Of a stretch of 64,000 nt of DNA, positions 60,694 to 64,000 are shown piece after piece. Location: assembly GCA_965222485.1 (NCBI GenBank), contig CBDCUC010000039.1, forward strand, positions 806,001 to 870,000, given 5' to 3'. Below the pieces are notes generated by a model. The model was not told where the DNA came from, made no database searches, and saw nothing but the letters and a program-made list of their open reading frames with translations. This DNA is from CBDCUC01 sp965222485 (GTDB lineage Bacteria > Pseudomonadota > Alphaproteobacteria > Rhizobiales > Hyphomicrobiaceae). The position numbers and the translations under genes were made by a program. The first letter of the stretch is position 1. The number at the start of each line of letters is the position of its first letter.

Positions 60694-63066
60694 ATGCCGG
60701 CTTGGCATCAATTTTTGACGTTGACGTATATATGCGGTCTCGGCGCCGTCAGCGCAATTGCACCGAGTGACTTTGCATCAGATGCAGACGGCTGGCGGCT
60801 AGCGGGACTGTCAGCGGTCGTGCCGCCCGCTGAACACATTGCTCAAGCGCGCATTGAAACCGGGGCCATCAAACGCATCGCGGGCGCGACCAGCAGCGTG
60901 GCAGGGACCAGGCATTTAAATGGTAATGGTCCGACGTTTCGTCAGATTGTGATCAATCGGCGCGGTGGCGTCTTCTTTAGTGGCAGGGGTACACCAGGCC
61001 GCCTAGTTGCTTTGTCGCTTGACGATCGCCACCTCGGCCCCGTCGATGTCGATGCAAACGGTCACTGGCGAATTGATGCGCGTGGCGCGCTGAAAGAGGG
61101 TGTGTACCGGATCACGGCGCTTGAGGCATCGGCCCCCGGCGAAGTGGCAACCGTGGGGCAGGACATCCGCATTGCAATCCCCTCAGAGTTTCCCGAACAG
61201 CCTATCGTCGCCTATGACGACCTGCTCGACAATCGCAGCGTTACACATATTGAAACAGGCAGCCCATACACGCGCGTTGCTCAAAACCAATCGCCGAGCG
61301 AACGCACGACCGATGACGAAGCGGCTGATCAGACAGCCCCGCCATCTTCAACCACTGTCGATCACCTCAATAGTTGGATCGACCGCTCAGCGCGCGACTT
61401 TCAAGGTGTCATCGTCCGTGAATTAACAATTGACGCGGACGGCAATCCCTCGATCGAAGTCTCTGATCAAGATACACCGGCAGATCGCGCCAGACCTCCC
61501 TGGGTCGGCGGCATACCGAAGAGCTTAACGGACGACCTTAGCTTTGGAACGACACTCTTTTGGATGCGCGAATGGCTCGCCAGGGCCAATTATGACTTCC
61601 AACGCAAAATTGTCGGTCCATTGTCAACGGGCGGATCTCTGACCACCGCGGAAATTGACGATGAGCCATCGGACAGCGAGCTGTCCACGGCAAGACTCGA
61701 TGACAGCTCGCCGCCTGCCATTTCGACAAATGAAGACCAACTTCCATTTGCCATCGATGCCGTGCCGCCCCCGCCGGAACGTAAAGCGGCACCCGACGAC
61801 AGCGAAGAACTCGAAGTCGTTCGCCAAGCCGAAGAACTGCGCCGGGAGCGCCAACGCCGTGAGGCCGCGCGGCTGGAACTTGCAGAACAGATTAAGATCG
61901 CAGCAGCTGAGGAGGCCCGCGCCCAAGAGGATCGTTCACGCGTTGAAAGGGAAGCCAACCTTGCGCGACAGAGAGCCGAAGACCTAGCCAAGGAGCTGCG
62001 CGAGCGCGCCGATCGCGAGCGTATCGAACGCCTGCGCCGCGAGGCTGAAGAGCGGCGCCAGGAAGCTGACGCAGAATTCAAGGAGCAGGAACGCCGGCGT
62101 GCCGAAGAGGCCAGGCGCCAAGAAGAGGAAGAGATCGCACGCCGCAAGGCTGTGGAAGAGGCGAGGCGCAAGGCAGAGGAACAAGAGGCCCGACGTAAAG
62201 CTGAAGAAGAAGAACGCCGCCGCCAGGAGGCCCGACGCAAGGCTGAAGAAGAAAGGGTCGCCAACGAAAGAGCACAGGCTGAGCGTGAAGCGCGCCGCAA
62301 GGCCGCCGAGCTGCGCCGCGAGGCTGAGCGCAAGCGTGAGTTGGCTGAAGCGGAATACCGGCGCGAGAATGAAGCGCAGCTTTCTGAAGAAGAGCGGCAA
62401 CGGGAAATGGAGGCCTGGCGCAAGAGGCGCGCGGCACGCCGGGGGGGGCGAAAACCTGCGCCTGACACCTCACCGGAAGTTGCACCTAGTGCCAATGAAG
62501 AATCAGCAGACGAGGCCTTAAGCGCAGCCGCGGAAGCAGAGCTGGTGGAGGACGTTGCCCGCAATGCACAGATCGCCCGACTAGAGGCGGAAGCCCGGCG
62601 GGACAGGACGGTGGAACGCCGCGTCGCAAAAACACCTCCCAAGAAGACGGCCAAAGCCAAATCAAAACGCAAACGTATCGCCAAAACAACTGTCAAGCAG
62701 CGCAAGAGCGCGCGCACCAAGCGCGCCCAGCGCAAAAAACGTAGCGCCCGCAAGCGTACTCTAAGAAAATCGAAACGCGCTTCGTCGCGGCGCAAGAAAG
62801 CAAAGCGCGTTCGCGGTTACAAAAAACGGGCGCGTCGCAAGGCAAGGGCAAGACGCAAAGCGTCTCGGTGCCACGCTCGTGCCGGTCGGCGAGCCAGAAA
62901 ATCGAGGACTTATGTCGTCAGGCGTGGCGACTCTCTGTGGCGTATTGCTCGCCGCCACTACGGCCGCGGCAAGCTTTACCAGCGGATTTATCGAGCCAAT
63001 CGGCGTAAAATCAAAAATGCCAACAGGATTTACCCCTGCCAGCGTATAAGAATACCACGCCGCTAA
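60694..63066 (+). CDS. Exported coiled-coil protein with C-terminal LysM domain
   Basis: 790 residues from ATG 60694, with AGAGG upstream. Hydrophobic start (MPAWHQFLTLTYICGLGAVS) suggests export. Residues about 85-160 look like a Big-type beta domain (FFSGRGTPGRLVALSL, VDVDANGHWRIDARG). From about 375 to 600 there is a long Glu/Arg/Ala coiled coil, then a Lys/Arg-rich basic segment (640-740). The last 50 residues are a LysM peptidoglycan-binding domain: TYVVRRGDSLWRIARRHYG and YRANRRKIKNANRIYPCQRI. Periplasmic tether binding wall glycan; exact role unknown. Confidence 0.85.
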   Translation: MPAWHQFLTLTYICGLGAVSAIAPSDFASDADGWRLAGLSAVVPPAEHIAQARIETGAIKRIAGATSSVAGTRHLNGNGPTFRQIVINRRGGVFFSGRGTPGRLVALSLDDRHLGPVDVDANGHWRIDARGALKEGVYRITALEASAPGEVATVGQDIRIAIPSEFPEQPIVAYDDLLDNRSVTHIETGSPYTRVAQNQSPSERTTDDEAADQTAPPSSTTVDHLNSWIDRSARDFQGVIVRELTIDADGNPSIEVSDQDTPADRARPPWVGGIPKSLTDDLSFGTTLFWMREWLARANYDFQRKIVGPLSTGGSLTTAEIDDEPSDSELSTARLDDSSPPAISTNEDQLPFAIDAVPPPPERKAAPDDSEELEVVRQAEELRRERQRREAARLELAEQIKIAAAEEARAQEDRSRVEREANLARQRAEDLAKELRERADRERIERLRREAEERRQEADAEFKEQERRRAEEARRQEEEEIARRKAVEEARRKAEEQEARRKAEEEERRRQEARRKAEEERVANERAQAEREARRKAAELRREAERKRELAEAEYRRENEAQLSEEERQREMEAWRKRRAARRGGRKPAPDTSPEVAPSANEESADEALSAAAEAELVEDVARNAQIARLEAEARRDRTVERRVAKTPPKKTAKAKSKRKRIAKTTVKQRKSARTKRAQRKKRSARKRTLRKSKRASSRRKKAKRVRGYKKRARRKARARRKASRCHARAGRRARKSRTYVVRRGDSLWRIARRHYGRGKLYQRIYRANRRKIKNANRIYPCQRIRIPRR

Positions 63067-63391
63067 GGGAACGGCCTAGACAGGATCAGGTTGCAATAAA
63101 TGCCGGTCGGGCCGACGTTAATCCAGCGCTGTTGTCTTCGGCAGTGTATTGCATGTGCTGCTCGTCAGCTTTCGCCAGTTGGTGTCAGCCACTGGTCATT
63201 GCTGCCCCAAGCCATTAAATGACGCTTCACCGTATTGCCGTCGTGGCGCTTCCACATGGTGCCGAGCAATATGCCCTGCGCGTGACGACATGAACCGGGT
63301 CGCCACCGCGAAGAAACAACAACGCCGGCCACGGACACCGTCCTGATATCTTTTCCGTTACCCGCGATGCAAACGAGGTTTTCGCTAGCTG
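63067..63391. other. Intergenic region before the ABC exporter
   Basis: 325 bases with no supported gene. An in-frame TAG directly before ATG 63392 excludes an earlier start for the exporter. Confidence 0.45.
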
Positions 63392-64000
63392 ATGCGCCTA
63401 CTCTCACAGCCCCATGGTCGCGGTGAACGCCTGGTTCTGCAGGCCCGTGAAAGCCATTGGGCAGTCCTGCGAGGCCTTATGCCATTTGTGTGGCCAAAGG
63501 GACGCCCCGATCTTCGTGCGCAGGTCGTGGCAGCATTCATCGTGCTCTTGCTGGCGAAGGTGGTGACCGTTGCCGTACCCGTTGTCTACAAGCTGGCAAT
63601 AGATACGCTGGCCGGCGAAACGGCCCGGTCGAGCGAAACTGCAGCGATACTGATCGTTCTTGGAGCCACCGGCCTGATCGTTGCTTACGCCGTCGGCCGC
63701 GTCCTGATGGTTGTGTTTAACCAGATCAGAGACCTGTTTTTCACCAAGGTCGGTCAGAACGCAGTGCGCCAACTCAACAATCGCACGTTTGCGCACCTCC
63801 ACAAGCTTTCGCTGCGCTTTCATCTGGAGCGTCGCACGGGCGGATTGTCGCGTGTGTTGGAACGAGCTGCGCGCGCTATCGAGCTGATCGTGCGAATGGG
63901 TATTCTCAATGTGTTACCCACCGCGTTGGAACTGATCTTTGTTTGTGCGTTGCTGGGCTATTACTTTAATTGGGTTTATGTCGCGATCGTATTGGTCACC
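63392..64000 (+). CDS. ATM1/HMT1-type ABC exporter, 5' part (runs off the window)
   Basis: 203 codons are visible. After a short N-terminus (MRLLSQPHGRGERLVL) comes the first transmembrane domain: LRGLMPFVWPKGRPDLRAQV, VTVAVPVVYKLAIDTLAG, RVLMVVFNQIRDLFFTKVGQ, then LNNRTFAHLHKLSLRFHLER and RTGGLSRVLERAARAIELI. HKLSLRFHLERRTGGLSR is the hallmark of ATM1/ABCB7-type exporters, which move glutathione-linked sulfur or metal compounds in mitochondria and alphaproteobacteria. The ATPase domain lies outside the window. Confidence 0.92.
   Translation, partial: MRLLSQPHGRGERLVLQARESHWAVLRGLMPFVWPKGRPDLRAQVVAAFIVLLLAKVVTVAVPVVYKLAIDTLAGETARSSETAAILIVLGATGLIVAYAVGRVLMVVFNQIRDLFFTKVGQNAVRQLNNRTFAHLHKLSLRFHLERRTGGLSRVLERAARAIELIVRMGILNVLPTALELIFVCALLGYYFNWVYVAIVLVT

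Noticed and set aside
60745..60772. GCGCAATTGCACCGAG, similar to H2 copies A and B
   Set aside because: It is in the signal-peptide coding part of the LysM gene and pairs poorly; judged chance.

Overview
The window looks like chromosomal DNA of an alphaproteobacterium, most likely from Hyphomicrobiales (Rhizobiales) or a close relative. The basis is the type of proteins (class II DAHP synthase, eukaryotic-type NADP isocitrate dehydrogenase, a DUF2865 protein, alphaproteobacterial GltX and DUF433/TrmJ-like proteins), the gph / rpiA / gor neighbourhood, and the moderately GC-rich codon usage. No rRNA operon, complete tRNA, CRISPR array, prophage or intact transposase gene was found. Most of the window is housekeeping or metabolic. 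Accessory character appears near 17-30 kb and 47-50 kb.

Layout. 0-5 kb: purB (cut by the window edge), a P1-family N-terminal-nucleophile peptidase, a sodium:alanine-type symporter and a CDGSH iron-sulfur protein. 5.8-12 kb: a fatty-acid beta-oxidation set, fadE, fadJ-like and fadI. 12-17 kb: icd, a TrmJ-type tRNA methyltransferase with an unusual DUF433-like N-terminus, rpsD and a GT25 glycosyltransferase. 17.9-25.8 kb: small secreted proteins, then a LysR regulator divergent from a GST / CmcJ-type oxygenase / beta-keto-acid cleavage enzyme run, a truncated LysR, a cupin and an AtoE transporter; together these look like an uncharacterised catabolic locus. 25.9-35 kb: lipoprotein M48 peptidase, methyltransferase, a PepSY / cytochrome b561 / membrane-anchored LuxR operon, a TusA protein, a large MMPL/RND transporter and small exported proteins. 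35-47 kb: gph, gabD, rpiA, gor, an SDR, YceI, a YbdK-type carboxylate-amine ligase, class II DAHP synthase, a permuted papain-fold amidase and nadE. 47.2-50.4 kb: an extragenic repeat cluster, a MAPEG fragment, a SUMF1-domain protein whose N-terminus is also MAPEG-like, and a membrane protein of unknown function with a possible TIR-like domain. 50.6-64 kb: gltX, DUF2865, the cysS-GNAT-cimA operon, meaB, an HtpX-like protease, a LOG-family hydrolase, a coiled-coil LysM protein and the start of an ATM1-type ABC exporter.

The most unusual signal is not a gene. The gaps between three convergent gene pairs (fadI/icd, nadE/MAPEG fragment, gltX/DUF2865) carry structured repeats of at least two hairpin types. 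Type H1 (six copies) is a hairpin of three stacked helices with invariant GTR and GT connectors. Type H2 (seven copies) is a two-helix hairpin with an invariant four-base bulge on its 3' side. Copies differ by paired, compensatory substitutions, so the fold and not the sequence is being kept. H1 is usually followed directly by H2 on the same strand, giving an 75-85 bp composite resembling REP/BIME elements. No RAYT transposase is in the window.
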